Assembly: GCA_020687485.1 (NCBI GenBank)
Contig: JAJEQR010000008.1
Location: 46,220 to 110,219 of the forward strand
Source: Hominifimenecus microfluidus
GTDB lineage: Bacteria; Bacillota; Clostridia; Lachnospirales; Lachnospiraceae
Direction of reading: 5' to 3'
Length of the DNA: 64,000 nt
Under the pieces are notes generated by a model. It saw only the letters and a program-made list of their open reading frames with translations. It made no database searches and was not told the DNA's origin. Position 1 is the first letter of the stretch, and each line of letters starts with the position of its first letter. The translations under genes were made by a program, and so were the position numbers. This document shows positions 31,928-41,017 of this stretch, in pieces.

Positions 31928-34549
31928 ATGAAAAAGAAGTATGTAGTATGTTTGCTTGCTTTTTCTCTGACATTTACCTGCATTTCTCCGACAGGAACCA
32001 TCGTATATGCTTCAGAGATGGAGAGCTCCTCGCAGCAGGAAGCTGCGGATACTGACAACGCAGAGATGGAGAGTACAGGACTGGAGGCGGCGGAGACGCC
32101 GGTTTCGATTCCTGTTTCTTCCTGGAATACGGGCAATGGCAGCGCATATATCCTGAATGGCGGTACGATTGCCATGGAAGGCGACAGCGCAATTGCGTTT
32201 GATGAAGAAGACGGCTGCCTGACGCAGACAGATGCGGACGGTAATGTGACGGTACTGGCGCAGGTAAATGGCCGGAATCTGAATGTCTTTGACGATTATA
32301 TTTACTATACGGACGGGAAAGCGCTGATGCGCCTCTCACGGGCTGATGGTTCCGTGGAGACCATCTTTACGGCGGAGAATACAATCCACCAGCTCTATGT
32401 GGTGAATGAGGAAGCCGTTTACTTCTTGATGGACGGTTCTGTCTGGGCATTCTCCCTGGTTGAAGAGGCGAATGGTGCTCCGGTATTGGTAAGGGAAGAT
32501 GGGGCAATCACCGGATTTATTCCGACCGAATATGGACTGATTTACGCGAAGGGCGATCTCTTTGACCGTACGGTCTATGCCGGCGAGATGGAAGTAAAGT
32601 CCGGCGTATGGAGTTTCTACACAGAGAACGGCGATCTGTATATCAGCACGGCGGATGCGGATGAGCGCATGAGCGTATCCGAGCTGTTCGGCGTATATTC
32701 CGCAGAAGCTGTGAGCACATACAGCATCGGCGAGGAGGTTACGGCGGATGAGATCTTCCACGAGGCAGAGGACTGCGTGGTCTGCGATGAGAATGCAGAG
32801 CTGATTGCTTCCGGAGCGGAGACATTTGTTGCCGATGAAGAACCTCTGGAGGTCACAGCAATTTCGGCTTACGCGAATGTAAGCAATGGTCAGAAGAATA
32901 TTGTAAAGCGTGCCAGACAGATGCACGAAGTTGAGTGGACGCCGCTTCAGGATATTGTATCCTGGAAGCGCGATGACGGCTATGTGATTACTTTCCAGAA
33001 GGGAGTTACCTATAATGGACTTCCCTACGGACAGCCGGTCTATGCGAAGTATGTTCCGTGGAATGCCACTCTGAAAGAGTTTGTAGCAGCAGTGAAGAAT
33101 GAAGACAGTAAGATGTATACCAGCCGTTCCACCTATAATCGGAGTGCGCCTTATTATTCCTCTGACTGCAGCGCGTTTGTCTCCTGGGCGTGGGGGCTTT
33201 CTTCCCGCCAGACGACAAGTTCGATCCCTTATTTCGCTACGAAGGTAACGCCTCAGAATCTGTACGGCCTTCAGGTCGGTGATGCGCTGGATAAGTCCGG
33301 TTCGCATGTTATCCTGGTAGAGGATATCGGTTACGATGATGACGGCGATATTGTTTATATCGATATTATGGAGCAGACGCCTCCGAAGACGAAGGAGACC
33401 CGCTATGGATTCGGCGGTGAGAAGTCTCTGTCGGATCTGTATACCCGTTATATCGAGAATGGCGGATATGTGATTTACCGCAGCAAGACAAGAGATTCTG
33501 TCAAGTATACGCATGACTGCACGGTTCCGATCGATGGCGATTACTGCTCCAGCAGCTGTCGAAATCGGGTTTCTTTTGAGAATAAGGATGTATACCTGTA
33601 CGCAGGTAAGAGCATGACACTGAGTCTTACCAATAACACCGGTACTTCCGTTACTTCCTGGAGCACGAAGAAGCCTTCCGTGGCAACGATTACATCTGGT
33701 GGTGTAGTAACCGGCATTTCCGCCGGAACGGCACAGATTGTGGTGAAGGCCGGTTCCTATACGAGCACCTGCACGGTTCATGTTATTACAGAGCAGGAAG
33801 TTGTAGATCGTACAGCAGTCAAGGAGTTTGTAACGCGCCTGTACAAGAATATCCTGGAGCGTGATCCGGATACGAATGGTCTGAATGCCTGGATTGATGA
33901 ACTTGCAACCGGCAAGCAGACCGGCTCCGGAACTGTCGCCGGTTTCTTCTTCAGCAAGGAGTTCCTTGGCAAGGATATCAGTGATGACGAGTTTGTGACG
34001 ATTCTGTACCGCACGATCTTCGACCGCAAGCCGGATCCCAATGGAAAGAATGCATGGCTGAGGGTTCTTGCAAATGGACAGAGCCGCAACCATGTAATCT
34101 CCGGATTTACCGGTTCGATCGAATTCAAGGATATGTGTGCCGATTACGGTATCCTGACTGGTTCTTACAAGTCCACAGAGATTGTTGATAAGAATCCGGA
34201 TGTAACTGCTTTCGTGGTACGTATGTACGAGACCTGCCTGGACCGCAAGCCGGATAAGAACGGCCTGTATGCCTGGGTGGAGGAGCTCCTGAACGGTGAT
34301 TCCAATGGTCTGGATATCGCAAAGGGCTTCCTGCTGAGTCAGGAGATGGATCGAAAAGATCTGAGCGATTCCGATTTCCTGGATATCTGCTACCGCGCAC
34401 TGTTCGACCGCAAGGCGGATGCCGCAGGCAAGCAGGACTGGCAGGATCAGATCGATGACGGCGCCAGCCGGAAAAGAGTAGTAGTTGGATTTGTATACTC
34501 ACAGGAGTACATGAAGCTCTGCAGAAACTACGGAATCGAGCTGGATTAA
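31928..34549 (+). CDS. Secreted NlpC/P60-like wall hydrolase with Big2 and DUF4214 repeats
   Basis: An 873-residue exported protein. Order: signal peptide (1-28, ending IVYA), a beta-propeller-like DUF5050-type region (about 55-250; DYIYYTDGKALMRL), a cysteine-peptidase-like domain with DCSAFVSWAWG (putative catalytic Cys about residue 417) and GSHVILVEDI (putative His about 457), a Big2 Ig-like domain (about 540-615; WSTKKPSVATI, GTAQIVVKA), and two DUF4214 double units (about 625-873). The peptidase would cut stem peptides of peptidoglycan; its family is NlpC/P60 or a close relative. It shares DUF4214 with the wall enzymes at 13644 and 51950. The ribosome site is AAAGGA. Confidence 0.85.
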   Translation: MKKKYVVCLLAFSLTFTCISPTGTIVYASEMESSSQQEAADTDNAEMESTGLEAAETPVSIPVSSWNTGNGSAYILNGGTIAMEGDSAIAFDEEDGCLTQTDADGNVTVLAQVNGRNLNVFDDYIYYTDGKALMRLSRADGSVETIFTAENTIHQLYVVNEEAVYFLMDGSVWAFSLVEEANGAPVLVREDGAITGFIPTEYGLIYAKGDLFDRTVYAGEMEVKSGVWSFYTENGDLYISTADADERMSVSELFGVYSAEAVSTYSIGEEVTADEIFHEAEDCVVCDENAELIASGAETFVADEEPLEVTAISAYANVSNGQKNIVKRARQMHEVEWTPLQDIVSWKRDDGYVITFQKGVTYNGLPYGQPVYAKYVPWNATLKEFVAAVKNEDSKMYTSRSTYNRSAPYYSSDCSAFVSWAWGLSSRQTTSSIPYFATKVTPQNLYGLQVGDALDKSGSHVILVEDIGYDDDGDIVYIDIMEQTPPKTKETRYGFGGEKSLSDLYTRYIENGGYVIYRSKTRDSVKYTHDCTVPIDGDYCSSSCRNRVSFENKDVYLYAGKSMTLSLTNNTGTSVTSWSTKKPSVATITSGGVVTGISAGTAQIVVKAGSYTSTCTVHVITEQEVVDRTAVKEFVTRLYKNILERDPDTNGLNAWIDELATGKQTGSGTVAGFFFSKEFLGKDISDDEFVTILYRTIFDRKPDPNGKNAWLRVLANGQSRNHVISGFTGSIEFKDMCADYGILTGSYKSTEIVDKNPDVTAFVVRMYETCLDRKPDKNGLYAWVEELLNGDSNGLDIAKGFLLSQEMDRKDLSDSDFLDICYRALFDRKADAAGKQDWQDQIDDGASRKRVVVGFVYSQEYMKLCRNYGIELD

Positions 34550-34787
34550 AGACTACGAAAAACAGTGAAAATGTTGCGGTAGCTGCCGGAGTATTGAATC
34601 AGAATAGAAATGTTATAATAGAGCCGCTTGCGGAGTGTTCCGCTGGGATATTTCTTCTCACGGATCAGCCTGAACTGCTTCTGGCTGACCTTCCCCGTAA
34701 CAGAGATGATCACCACTCTGGCCGGAGTTGTATTCTACCGGCAGTTTATGAAAAAGGAAACGAGAAAAAACAAAAATATTTAATGCC
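34550..34787. other. Gene-free stretch after the wall hydrolase
   Basis: I see no credible gene here: the one open frame (34594-34812) lacks a ribosome site and has a Cys/Leu-rich composition unlike neighbouring proteins. The DNA is AT-rich and leads into the nested palindrome at 34788. Confidence 0.5.
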
Positions 34788-34836
34788 ATATTTTCACCGG
34801 ATAATATCATAAAATGATATCAGAAGGTGAAAATAT
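34788..34836. repeat. Nested perfect palindrome
   Basis: An outer stem ATATTTTCACC / GGTGAAAATAT (34788-34798, 34826-34836) encloses symmetric 5-base gaps and an inner stem ATATCAT / ATGATAT (34804-34810, 34814-34820) around AAA. It could be a tandem operator or an RNA hairpin. Confidence 0.6.
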
Positions 34837-34857
34837 AATAGAATTACAGATATTATG

Positions 34858-34897
34858 AAAGCTGTCTTTTATATATATGGAAAGGCAGCTTTTTTGC
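34858..34897 (+). terminator. Rho-independent terminator
   Basis: AAAGCTGTCTTT (34858-34869) pairs with AAAGGCAGCTTT (34881-34892, one wobble) and is followed by a run of T. It lies about 310 bases after the wall-hydrolase stop and shields the YfcC promoter. Confidence 0.8.
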
Positions 34898-34929
34898 ATT
34901 TTCTTAGCAAATAATCATAACAGAATTAC

Positions 34930-34947
34930 CACAACGATTTTGTTGTG
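34930..34947. promoter_or_regulatory. Inverted repeat, possible LysR-type operator
   Basis: CACAAC (34930-34935), 6 bases, GTTGTG (34942-34947), centred about 30 bases upstream of the -35 box of the carrier gene. This is a position used by LysR activators; the LysR gene is at 36491-37522. Confidence 0.45.
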
Positions 34948-34967
34948 ACAGATGGATAGAAGTTGTG

Positions 34968-34997
34968 TTGGCCTTGAGGAGAAAGATTGTATATAAT
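34968..34997 (+). promoter_or_regulatory. Promoter of the YfcC-type carrier gene
   Basis: A perfect TATAAT (34992-34997) with a poor -35 TTGGCC (34968-34973) at 18 bases, the form expected for an activator-dependent promoter. Confidence 0.55.
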
Positions 34998-35085
34998 ACA
35001 AACAAAGGAAAAGGGATAATTTGTCAGGGCGCGCAATGACGGAAGAGCTCATTTCCTTTTACAATTTTGAAAGGAGTTAAGATTA

Positions 35086-36498
35086 GTGGGCGGATCAAAT
35101 ACAAAAGTTAAAAAGCAGTTTCCACATCCTTTATGGGTAATTACCCTGGTTGTCCTGGCAGCGGTTGTACTTACATGGCTGATTCCTTCCGGAGAATTTG
35201 TCCGGGAAGTTAATGAGGCAGGTCTGAAAGTTGTTGTGCCGGATCAGTTTTCTTTCCTGGAGAAAATTTATTTAAAACCCTGGAATGTTCCATCTTATAT
35301 TGTGCAGGGCTTTTTGGCAGTGGCGTCTATGCTGTTTATGACAATCTTTTCCGGATGTGCGTTTACGGTGGTTTTGGAAGGTGGAGCACTTCAGAGTTTA
35401 ATCGCAGGATTTGTTAAAAAATTTGGCAGCAAAGATATCATATTCATATCGCTGCTGACTCTGATTTTCGGATTGATTGCAACTTCTCAGTCTGTGGTTA
35501 CTTTTATTGGATTTACTCCTATTATTGTTATGATGGCCATTTCCATGGGGTATGATGCGATTCTTGGAGTATCGCTGGTAGTTCTTGGTGGTGCGATTGG
35601 ATTTTCCACAGGAACTTTGAATGCTACGACAACGGTTGTCGCACAGGAAATCGCAGGCCTCCCTCTTTATTCCGGGCTTACTTACCGTTTTGTCTGCTTT
35701 GCCGTGTTTATGGTAGTCACTGATATCTTTTTGATTTGGTATGCACGTAAAGTGAAAGCAAATCCGGCAGTTAGCCCTATGTATGAGCTGGGCGGGCAGA
35801 GTACGAGTGAAATTAATGCTTCGGATGCGCTTGAAGGAATGGGAAGCATGACAGCAAGAAAATGGCTGGTGATTCTGACGGTAATGGGAAGTCTTGCGGT
35901 TATGGTATATGGCTGCCTGAAGCATTCCTGGGGAATGGATCAGATTAGTATGGTTTTCCTCTGTGAGGGTATTATCGCTGGTCTGTTTTATGGATATAAC
36001 GCCAATAAGATATGCGAGCTTTTTACGGAAGGCGCGAAGAAAATGATTGGTGTCTGCCTGATTGTTGGCGTTTCCCGAACGGTTGGTGTTGTCCTGACGG
36101 AAGCGCAGGTAATGGATACGATCGTATATGGAATGGGAAATCTTCTTATGAGCGTTCCTTCTTTTCTGGCTCCTCCGGCTATGTTTATTGCCAACATTAT
36201 TGTTAATATCTTTATTGGTTCCGGAACCGGACAGGCAACTGCTGTCATGCCTATATTTACTCCTATTGCAGATATGATAGGAATGACGCGCCAGACAGCA
36301 GTTCTCGCATTCAATTTTGGTGACGGATTCTGTAACTATATTCTTCCTACAGCATCGGCACTGATGGGAAATCTTGCCGTTGCCAATGTTCCATATACTA
36401 CATGGATGAAATACATGTGGAAGGTATTTACAATTTGGGTCATTACCGGAAGCGTTATGCTGATTATTGCACAGATCATTCAGTATGGCCCTATGTGA
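35086..36498 (+). CDS. YfcC/DcuC-type carboxylate carrier
   Basis: A 470-residue integral membrane protein with about 12 helices. It begins FPHPLWVITLVVLAAVVLTW-IPSGEF, the usual start of the YfcC family (C4-dicarboxylate anaerobic carrier-like), and has Gly/Thr-rich re-entrant-like segments SQSVVTFIGFTPIIV and GSGTGQATAVMPIFTPIAD. The substrate is unknown; members are thought to move small carboxylates or peptides. The start is GTG 35086 with AAGGAG 9 bases upstream. It probably supplies the substrate, or removes the product, of the glycyl radical enzyme at 37631. Its stop overlaps that of the opposing LysR gene by 8 bases. Confidence 0.85.
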   Translation: MGGSNTKVKKQFPHPLWVITLVVLAAVVLTWLIPSGEFVREVNEAGLKVVVPDQFSFLEKIYLKPWNVPSYIVQGFLAVASMLFMTIFSGCAFTVVLEGGALQSLIAGFVKKFGSKDIIFISLLTLIFGLIATSQSVVTFIGFTPIIVMMAISMGYDAILGVSLVVLGGAIGFSTGTLNATTTVVAQEIAGLPLYSGLTYRFVCFAVFMVVTDIFLIWYARKVKANPAVSPMYELGGQSTSEINASDALEGMGSMTARKWLVILTVMGSLAVMVYGCLKHSWGMDQISMVFLCEGIIAGLFYGYNANKICELFTEGAKKMIGVCLIVGVSRTVGVVLTEAQVMDTIVYGMGNLLMSVPSFLAPPAMFIANIIVNIFIGSGTGQATAVMPIFTPIADMIGMTRQTAVLAFNFGDGFCNYILPTASALMGNLAVANVPYTTWMKYMWKVFTIWVITGSVMLIIAQIIQYGPM

Positions 36499-37522
36499 TG
36501 CCCGTCTCGTTAAGCAGCGTAACATTGCCGTTATCAAAACAGATCTGGTGATTGTTTGCATCAATTGCTTTGAAGACATCAATAGTTATATCAAGAAATC
36601 TGCGATGGCATGGCGATGTATGTAAAATACTCTTTCGGAAAGAAACCGCCATGTTCATCGCGAGATTCTTCTCGTTATATTTGGCAGCAAAATAATAAAA
36701 GTGTTTTTTTGTAAAGGAGGGATTGCGCGTTAAGTAGTCATACAAAGACATTTTGGACAGATAAATAATTCCGGATTCCCGGGCGCACATATCAAGCATC
36801 GTGTCCAGAGAACTGATGGATGTAGCGCGTATTCTGGAAAAACAGGATCGGATAACATCCTGAATGTAAGGGTAATAGCTCTCAGAAGTTTCAGACAGCT
36901 GTGTATTGGCAAGAAATGGAATATTTCTAAATACTGCCAGATCCACTCCGGATTCTGATCGGGATAAAATCTCTGCTGCTTCTCCGAAGGTCTTGTGAAA
37001 CAACGAACGGGAAATTGCAAAGACAACGGGGTCCTGCATCAGATCATGAATATCAAGTCCGTTTGACGAAGACATGTTGTTTCTGTAACCAATATGAAAA
37101 TCAACTTTTCCGGAAAGAAGATCTTCCACAGTAAGCTGAGAGCGCGAGGCGACACGGCTGATAGAAAGATTCGGGTAGTCGGCCCAGATTTTATCCATTA
37201 CTGCAGGCAGAAAGATGGAAGCTCTCTTGGCAGTGCTTGCTACTACGATTGTTTCAGCAGACTGATCAGACATCTGCGCAAGTGTTTGCTTCAGCTGGCG
37301 TTCTGCATCAAAAATCAGCTGAGCGGTTTTGAGAACTTCTCGTCCGCTTTCCGTAAGGGCAAGCCGTGGCTTACGGATAAAAAGGCGTGTCTGATAATAG
37401 TTCTCCAGTGCCTCAATGTGTCGGGAGATACTTTGCTGAGAGACATAAAGTCTTCGGGCAGTTACAGTAAAATTCATATCCTTACAAACTTCAATATAAT
37501 AATAGTAGTTTAATGATGTCAT
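36491..37522 (-). CDS. LysR-family transcriptional regulator
   Basis: A 343-residue regulator. The N-terminal winged helix-turn-helix is clear (NFTVTARRLYVSQQSISRHIEALE, about 15-40), followed by the linker helix and a periplasmic-binding-protein-like effector domain (about 90-300). I chose ATG 37522, which has AGGAGAA 9 bases upstream and gives the standard N-terminus MTSLNYYYYIEVCKDMNF; the open frame continues to 37807 only by chance. It stands between the carrier gene and the divergent glycyl radical enzyme gene, so it most likely senses their substrate. Candidate sites: 34930-34947 and the 108-base divergent gap at 37523-37630. Confidence 0.9.
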   Translation of the reverse strand: MTSLNYYYYIEVCKDMNFTVTARRLYVSQQSISRHIEALENYYQTRLFIRKPRLALTESGREVLKTAQLIFDAERQLKQTLAQMSDQSAETIVVASTAKRASIFLPAVMDKIWADYPNLSISRVASRSQLTVEDLLSGKVDFHIGYRNNMSSSNGLDIHDLMQDPVVFAISRSLFHKTFGEAAEILSRSESGVDLAVFRNIPFLANTQLSETSESYYPYIQDVIRSCFSRIRATSISSLDTMLDMCARESGIIYLSKMSLYDYLTRNPSFTKKHFYYFAAKYNEKNLAMNMAVSFRKSILHTSPCHRRFLDITIDVFKAIDANNHQICFDNGNVTLLNETGIT

Positions 37523-37630
37523 AGAAAATTCTCCTGTTATATGATCTCGTGACAGCATAATGATAGCATATGAGAAGAGAAAGGTCAAAAATATAGTGCA
37601 CAAAACAGGATGCACAGAAAGGAATAGAAG

Positions 37631-40042
37631 ATGGAAAACAAACGTTGCATGACGGAGCGGATAAAGAAAATTTATGATATTGTAAGAAATACGCCTATCC
37701 GTTTTAGCGTAGAAAAAGCTTCTCTCTTTACAGAAGCGTATAAGAAGTATGATGGGGAACCGGATATTATCCGGACGGCAAAGGCACAGGCATATATGCT
37801 GGATCATATTCCGATTTATATTCTTCCCGGGGATCTGATTGCAGGCGCTCCGGCGTCAAAACCGATGGGAATCGAGGCGGACTTCTGGACCAAAGGGGTC
37901 TGGCTGAAGGAAGGCATCGAAGCGCTTCGCGGAGAAGAATATGATATCTCGGATGAGGATGCTGAAAAGATGTATGAGCTTTCGGATTATTGGCGGACAC
38001 AGATTGCAGAGTATAAGCTGTATGATCTGTATGATGAAGAAATGTGGCGCTGGAAAAAATCCGGTTTTCTGCTTCCTGTTAATAATACTCTGGAGGAGGC
38101 TGCCGGTATGGGGTATGCCTGCAATGGCATGGCAATTCTTCCGGACCATGACAGTTATCAGATTGATCATGCCTATATTGTTCATACCGGACTGGAGAAA
38201 AAGATTCAGGAAGCCAGAGAAGAACTGGAACGGATGAACAGCAGAAAGATTAAGACACAGGAAGATCTGGATAAGGTATATGTTCTTCGGGCGATGATTA
38301 TTATTGATGAAGCAGTAATTCGCTGGGCGAACAGATATGCGGATCTGGCTCAGAAAGAGGCGGAAGCCTGTGAGGATGCAAAGCGAAGAAAAGAACTCCT
38401 GGAGATGAGTGAGGCGTGCAGGAATGTACCTGCAAAACCGGCAAAAAATTTCAGAGAGGCATTTCAGTTCCTTTATTTTGTTTTTCTTATGCAGTCTAGG
38501 CAGACTACAACACCTCTGGGACGACTGGATCAGGTATTGTATCCTTTTTACAAAAAGGATGTTGCCGAAGGTATTTTGGATGATGAGCTTGTTCTGGAAT
38601 ATATGCAGTGCTATCGCCTGAAGATTATGCAGATGAAGAATACTTCCGGTGGACAAAGCCGCCTGAAGTGGTCCGGCCAGGCACGCTGGAATGGTGTTAC
38701 TCTGGGTGGGGTGGATAAGGACGGAAACGATGCGTCCAATGAACTGACCATTTTGTTTATAGAAGCGGCATATCGCTGCAGAACACCGCATCATACGCTG
38801 CATCTTCGGGTTCATGAAAAAACTCCGATGAAAGTTCTGATGAAAGCACTGGAACTGGTAAAGACCGGGATTGGTATGCCGTCATTCAACAGTGATGCCT
38901 GCTATATTCGATTTTTGACGGACAAGGGAGTTCCCATTGAAAAAGCCAGAGATTATATGGTTGTTGGCTGTGTGGAGGCAACGGTTCCGGAGGGCTTTGG
39001 ACATGTCTATTCCATGATGGTAATGACACTTGCCTACGATTGCTTTATGCATAATGGATACAGTCCTGTCCTGGGAAGACAGGTCGGACCGGAAACAGGG
39101 GATGTCAGAAAAATGAAAACATTTGATGAATATTTCCGGAAAGCAATGGAGCAGTGCAGATACTTCATCGAGCGAATGGCAGAGGACAACCAGCTGAGAT
39201 ATCTGACGTATCGTAATGTTTTACAGGATGCCTTCCCCGTATCGGTATTTTCTGATGGTGCGAAAGTGGGAAAGGGCGGCTGGTTCAGAGAGATGCCTTA
39301 TAAGATTGGTCCGACATTTAACATTGGCATTGGTACTGTCAATATTGGAAATTCTATGGCTGTTGTTAAAAGGCTGGTCTATGAGGAAAAAGTAATTACT
39401 ATGGATGAGCTTATGGCGGCGATCGACGCCAATTGGGAAGGTGAAGAAAATCAGAGGATTCGTGATCTGTGCCTGTCCGTGCCGAAATATGGAAATGACT
39501 GCAAAGAAGTAGATGATATGGTAGCCAGTGTATACAATGGATTTATTGATATTTGTGAGAGCATTGATTCCTACAGAGGCACAAAGTATAATGCAAGCGG
39601 GCTTTCGATTACTGCACATGATCCTGGCGGAGCATTAACCGGAGCAACACCGGATGGACGTTATTGCTCAGAGACTCTCGCAGATGGATGCATTTCTCCG
39701 GCACAGGGAACCGATACCGTTGGCCCGACAGCAGTTATTAATAGTGCAATTCGGCTGCCGCAATACAGACTGCAGGCGTGTCTGCACAATATGAAGCTTC
39801 ATCCCTCTTCCTTGAAAACCGAAGAAGACATGAAAAAACTGGCAATGTTAATTCGAACCTATATGTTGAGCGGTGGAAAACAGATTCAATTTAATGTAGT
39901 GGATCAGGCAACGCTGATCGATGCAAAAGAGCACCCGCAGGATCACAGAGATCTGATTGTTCGTGTTGCCGGGTACAGTACCTATTTTGTTTCTCTGAGT
40001 CCGAATGTACAGCAGGAAGTAATCGATCGCACCAGCTACTAG
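37631..40042 (+). CDS. Glycyl radical enzyme (dehydratase/lyase type), function unassigned
   Basis: An 803-residue member of the pyruvate formate-lyase superfamily. The radical site is Gly781 in RVAGYSTYF near the C-terminus; the thiyl site is Cys447 in VGCVEATVPEGF, followed by Glu449. A Cys-x-Glu pair is usual in the eliminating branch (choline, glycerol, hydroxyproline, isethionate enzymes) and in arylacetate decarboxylases, while pyruvate formate-lyase has Cys-Cys. Here Ala follows Glu where I would expect Pro in most eliminases, so it may be a separate subgroup. It has no encapsulation peptide and no microcompartment genes nearby. Its activase follows after 27 bases. Confidence 0.9.
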   Translation: MENKRCMTERIKKIYDIVRNTPIRFSVEKASLFTEAYKKYDGEPDIIRTAKAQAYMLDHIPIYILPGDLIAGAPASKPMGIEADFWTKGVWLKEGIEALRGEEYDISDEDAEKMYELSDYWRTQIAEYKLYDLYDEEMWRWKKSGFLLPVNNTLEEAAGMGYACNGMAILPDHDSYQIDHAYIVHTGLEKKIQEAREELERMNSRKIKTQEDLDKVYVLRAMIIIDEAVIRWANRYADLAQKEAEACEDAKRRKELLEMSEACRNVPAKPAKNFREAFQFLYFVFLMQSRQTTTPLGRLDQVLYPFYKKDVAEGILDDELVLEYMQCYRLKIMQMKNTSGGQSRLKWSGQARWNGVTLGGVDKDGNDASNELTILFIEAAYRCRTPHHTLHLRVHEKTPMKVLMKALELVKTGIGMPSFNSDACYIRFLTDKGVPIEKARDYMVVGCVEATVPEGFGHVYSMMVMTLAYDCFMHNGYSPVLGRQVGPETGDVRKMKTFDEYFRKAMEQCRYFIERMAEDNQLRYLTYRNVLQDAFPVSVFSDGAKVGKGGWFREMPYKIGPTFNIGIGTVNIGNSMAVVKRLVYEEKVITMDELMAAIDANWEGEENQRIRDLCLSVPKYGNDCKEVDDMVASVYNGFIDICESIDSYRGTKYNASGLSITAHDPGGALTGATPDGRYCSETLADGCISPAQGTDTVGPTAVINSAIRLPQYRLQACLHNMKLHPSSLKTEEDMKKLAMLIRTYMLSGGKQIQFNVVDQATLIDAKEHPQDHRDLIVRVAGYSTYFVSLSPNVQQEVIDRTSY

Positions 40043-40069
40043 GATTTTTGAGAATGTGGAGGTGATCTG

Positions 40070-40978
40070 GTGATGGGAACGGTTTTCAATATTCAGCGAT
40101 TTTCGATTCATGACGGGCCGGGTATACGGACAACCGTTTTTTTGAAAGGCTGTCCGCTTCGCTGCAGATGGTGCCATAATCCGGAGTCCAATGTTTTTCA
40201 GCCTCAGACGATATATCATGAACATCTCTGCGTAGGCTGCGGAAATTGTGTAAAGAGATGTGCGCGTGGAGCCATTACAAAAAGAAAAGACAAAATTGTA
40301 ATTGATCATACGAAATGTATGGCATGTGGGGCCTGCGCAGAAAGCTGTATGACACATGCGGTTGAATGTGTGGGACAGGATATGTCTGCGGTGGAAGTTC
40401 TGGAAGAGGTGCTGAAGGATCGGCTGTTTTATGGGCAGTCAGGAGGCGGCGTTACTATAAGCGGAGGAGAACCGTTAAGTCAGCCGGAATTTGCTTCAGA
40501 GCTTTTGGAACTTTGCAAGGAAAATCATATACATACTGCAATAGAAACAAGCGGATATGCCGGAAAAGAAAATCTGAGGAAAGCAGCGGAATTTACGGAT
40601 TTATTTCTGTTTGATATAAAAGAAATGGATGCAGATCGGCATAGAGAATTAACTGGCGTTTCCAACGAACAGATTCTCAAAAATCTGCGCTATCTCTCCG
40701 ATGAATTGAGGAAACCAGTGTGGATACGTATGCCTCTGATTCGGGATATCAATGATTCTGTTGAAGAAATGAGGGCACGGATTCATTTCGTGAAGACACT
40801 GAAAGGGCTGATCGAACAGGTATGGCTTCTTCCGTTTCATAACCTGGGAATATCCAAGCTGATCTCTCTGGGAGAAGATACCGGAGTTATGGAAAAATTT
40901 TCGCCGCCCTCAGAGGCACAATTAGAGCTTTTAAAAGGCTTATGGGAACAGGCGGGTTTTGATTGTTATATTGCCTGA
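40070..40978 (+). CDS. Glycyl radical enzyme activase (radical SAM, two ferredoxin clusters)
   Basis: A 302-residue activating enzyme that takes a hydrogen atom from Gly781 of the partner enzyme. The SAM motif C28-x3-C32-x2-C35 (CPLRCRWC) follows the family start FSIHDGPGIRTTVFLKG. Two 4Fe-4S ferredoxin motifs follow, CVGCGNCVKRC and CMACGACAESC, then VTISGGEPLSQPEF. The extra clusters are found in activases of the eliminating glycyl radical enzymes and absent from PflA, which agrees with the Cys-x-Glu site of the partner. The start is GTG 40070 or ATG 40073; GGAGG at 40058-40062 fits the first better. A bidirectional terminator follows. Confidence 0.93.
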   Translation: MMGTVFNIQRFSIHDGPGIRTTVFLKGCPLRCRWCHNPESNVFQPQTIYHEHLCVGCGNCVKRCARGAITKRKDKIVIDHTKCMACGACAESCMTHAVECVGQDMSAVEVLEEVLKDRLFYGQSGGGVTISGGEPLSQPEFASELLELCKENHIHTAIETSGYAGKENLRKAAEFTDLFLFDIKEMDADRHRELTGVSNEQILKNLRYLSDELRKPVWIRMPLIRDINDSVEEMRARIHFVKTLKGLIEQVWLLPFHNLGISKLISLGEDTGVMEKFSPPSEAQLELLKGLWEQAGFDCYIA

Positions 40979-40983
40979 ATAAA

Positions 40984-41012
40984 AGGGGCGCCGTAACGAT
41001 AACAGCGCCCCT
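40984..41012. terminator. Bidirectional terminator
   Basis: AGGGGCGC (40984-40991) and GCGCCCCT (41005-41012) pair around 13 bases between the activase gene and the convergent CorC/HlyC gene. Confidence 0.75.
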
Positions 41013-41017
41013 CGCAT

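Noticed and set aside
34594..34812. 72-codon frame after the NlpC/P60-like gene
   Set aside because: No ribosome site, odd composition, and the end runs into the nested palindrome.
37523..37807. 95-residue extension of the LysR protein
   Set aside because: It would cover the divergent promoter region and the start of the glycyl radical enzyme gene; the helix-turn-helix is at its normal distance from ATG 37522.
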